A stretch of DNA of 64,000 bases from contig CAZNWJ010000001.1 in assembly GCA_964576925.1 (NCBI GenBank), positions 558,001 to 622,000 on the forward strand. The letters are read 5' to 3'. Positions 62,717-64,000 of the stretch are shown one piece after another. A model generated the notes under the pieces. The model did no database searches. It was not told the origin of the DNA and saw only the letters and a list, made by a program, of their open reading frames with translations. Each line of letters begins with the position of its first letter. Position 1 is the first letter of the stretch. The stretch comes from JADJGC01 sp964576925. Lineage in GTDB: Bacteria > Zixibacteria > MSB-5A5 > CAIYYT01. The translations under genes and the position numbers were made by a program.

Positions 62717-64000
62717 CTACTGACCTTTCAGGCTCTCCAACTCCGGTGCAAACACCGAATTGCCGGGGTCGCGCGCAACGGCGGCTTCGAGCAGACGCTG
62801 CAGTTCAGAGCGATTCCCCCGCCGGCGAAGTATGTCCGCAATCCGTGACACGGTTCGCTGATTTAGATCGAACTCCTGCCAATGCCCGACAACCAATTCC
62901 TCAGCGCGCGAGTGATTTCCAAGTTTGGCCTGATTAACCGCGAGGTTATAACGATTCCGGCTGTCGGACGGATCGCCGGCCAGTCGCCGTTCCTGCGCCG
63001 CGACTCCTTCGAGTCCATCGTTGTAGACACTCTGGACAATCCTTGCCCAGGCAACATTCATCAAGCCTTGGTCGGCGGTTGAAGCGTAGTGCAGGTCGGA
63101 AGCAATCACTCCTTTCATCGCCTCATAGGCAGGCATGGCTCGGGAGTTCAATCCGACCCACGACCCAGTGCGCAGTACCCCGAACAGGACGATAACCAGC
63201 ACAGTTACCGTTAGCGCGCGTGGCGCAACAGTAAGAATCTCCCAAAGTACCGTAATCGTCGCAGCCAGTGCCGGCACCGCAAAGAGAGCCAGCAGGTCCC
63301 AGTCGCGCAGCGCACCCAGCTTGGGATCGACCGCGAGGATGAACAGCCAGGCCGGAATTAGCATCACGAGGTGGAAAATCACGATTTCTTTTCGCCAGAA
63401 CCGGCGGGTGAAGGCCAGCGCAATCATTAGAGGCGCTGTTAACAATATAATGTTTAGGTGGTCGATCCAGTGCTCGATCGTGAAGAACGCATAGGGTCTT
63501 TCCTCTTGGGGCAGAAACGGCAAGAACGCGGAGCCCGGACCGGCCACTGAGCGCGCATAGAGCACTGCCAGCACCAACAGGACAAAGGCGGCGGCAATCG
63601 ACAACACAACCGCCGATCGTGTGCGATACTTGCGAATGACCAGAATCAGAAACGACGGTACCAATACTCCAGCGGCGAAGTGGAGCAGTATCGCCGCCAG
63701 CAAGCATATTGTCCCCGCCAAGCTTGCTCGTCTTGCCTGGAAATCGCGATAGGCAATAAGGCAATAGACAAACAATACCGCATAGGCAATCGGGTAACGC
63801 TCGACATAGCCACAGAATACTTGAATCAGAGCCGTCGCCAACAATGCTGCTGCTGCAACTAAGAATTGACCGGTAGTCGCACTGAACCGCCAGAGTGCTC
63901 CCAGAACGATCGCGCCAGCCAGCCACGATGTTAGACGATACGCGAGAATGATGCTGTTCGGATCCGCATGGCCAGTGAATGCGAGTATCCCCTTTTGCAG
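62717..64000 (-). CDS. Multi-spanning membrane protein with C-terminal TPR, 5' end cut by window edge
   Basis: The minus-strand frame is open from 64000 to the stop at 62717 (427 residues visible), so the N terminus lies outside the window. About eight or nine transmembrane helices (roughly residues 10-290) are followed by a C-terminal soluble part with TPR-like repeats (RNRYNLAVNQAKLGN, LQRLLEAAVARDPGN). The layout resembles GT-C-type glycosyltransferases or O-antigen ligase-like proteins, but no diagnostic motif is visible in the truncated part. Confidence 0.7.
   Translation of the reverse strand: MQKGILAFTGHADPNSIILAYRLTSWLAGAIVLGALWRFSATTGQFLVAAAALLATALIQVFCGYVERYPIAYAVLFVYCLIAYRDFQARRASLAGTICLLAAILLHFAAGVLVPSFLILVIRKYRTRSAVVLSIAAAFVLLVLAVLYARSVAGPGSAFLPFLPQEERPYAFFTIEHWIDHLNIILLTAPLMIALAFTRRFWRKEIVIFHLVMLIPAWLFILAVDPKLGALRDWDLLALFAVPALAATITVLWEILTVAPRALTVTVLVIVLFGVLRTGSWVGLNSRAMPAYEAMKGVIASDLHYASTADQGLMNVAWARIVQSVYNDGLEGVAAQERRLAGDPSDSRNRYNLAVNQAKLGNHSRAEELVVGHWQEFDLNQRTVSRIADILRRRGNRSELQRLLEAAVARDPGNSVFAPELESLKGQ

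Noticed and set aside
1..64000. CRISPR arrays, tRNA/rRNA genes, insertion sequences, prophage
   Set aside because: No direct-repeat arrays, cloverleaf-like or rRNA-like sequences or transposase/integrase-like proteins were recognised by reading; a dedicated search (tRNAscan-SE, Infernal) would be decisive.

Overview
The window reads as a chromosomal segment of a Gram-negative, free-living bacterium. It encodes outer-membrane barrel proteins, lipoproteins, a PorV/PorQ-type protein, periplasmic proteases, and housekeeping genes (recA, lon, metG, rsmA, alr, birA, nadC, rsgA). A 2,511-residue secreted protein built of Ig-like modules and ending in a FlgD-like Ig domain sits next to the PorV-like gene. 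Together with a tricorn-type protease, ECF sigma factors and many beta-barrels, this suggests the FCB superphylum, perhaps a candidate phylum such as Zixibacteria. That placement is inference; I could not run a phylogeny. I see no phage, transposase, CRISPR array, rRNA or tRNA. The base composition is moderately GC-rich and looks even across the window.

Layout. 1-624: two small exported proteins on the minus strand, the first cut by the left edge. 912-7615: a cluster of exported peptidases (C1B aminopeptidase, S33 hydrolase, tricorn-like protease) with a GNAT gene inside it. 7733-9702: a membrane protein and a porin-like barrel. 9968-14406: a minus-strand run alr / alpha-beta hydrolase / birA / SGNH-TPR protein, divergent from nadC. 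15499-18054: DinB, VOC, methyltransferase and PHP proteins. 18088-19507: a promoter, leader peptide, terminator hairpin, 70-aa basic protein and rsgA. 20540-29065: the giant surface protein and its PorV-like partner. 29236-33998: lon, a signal peptidase with a zinc ribbon, and a barrel. 34198-36141: a methyltransferase and TetR regulator with shared operators. 36233-38551: an ECF sigma factor, an M23 peptidase and a 46-aa basic protein. 39290-43042: a second ECF sigma operon with three envelope proteins, headed by an ECF-type promoter. 43051-49941: an epimerase, an IscU-like protein, a CoA-binding protein, a Ser/Thr kinase-TPR receptor, DUF72 and a diguanylate cyclase. 50194-50796: superoxide dismutase. 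50970-58294: a tightly packed operon PSP1-metG-tatD-rsmA-barrel-lipoprotein-lipoprotein. 58443-61043: an M16 protease. 61319-62335: recA. 62337-62662: a cluster of short palindromic repeats. 62717-64000: a multi-spanning TPR protein cut by the right edge.

How it fits together. Much of the accessory content concerns the cell envelope: making, exporting, sensing and degrading proteins outside the cytoplasm. The points most worth following are five. Both ECF sigma genes are preceded by near-identical TGRAAC-N16-CGT elements. A leader with an apparent terminator/antiterminator lies ahead of the small basic protein and rsgA. The giant Ig/FlgD protein is paired with PorV. A barrel and two homologous lipoproteins are welded onto the rsmA operon. 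A family of short palindromes sits directly against the stop codons of several genes.
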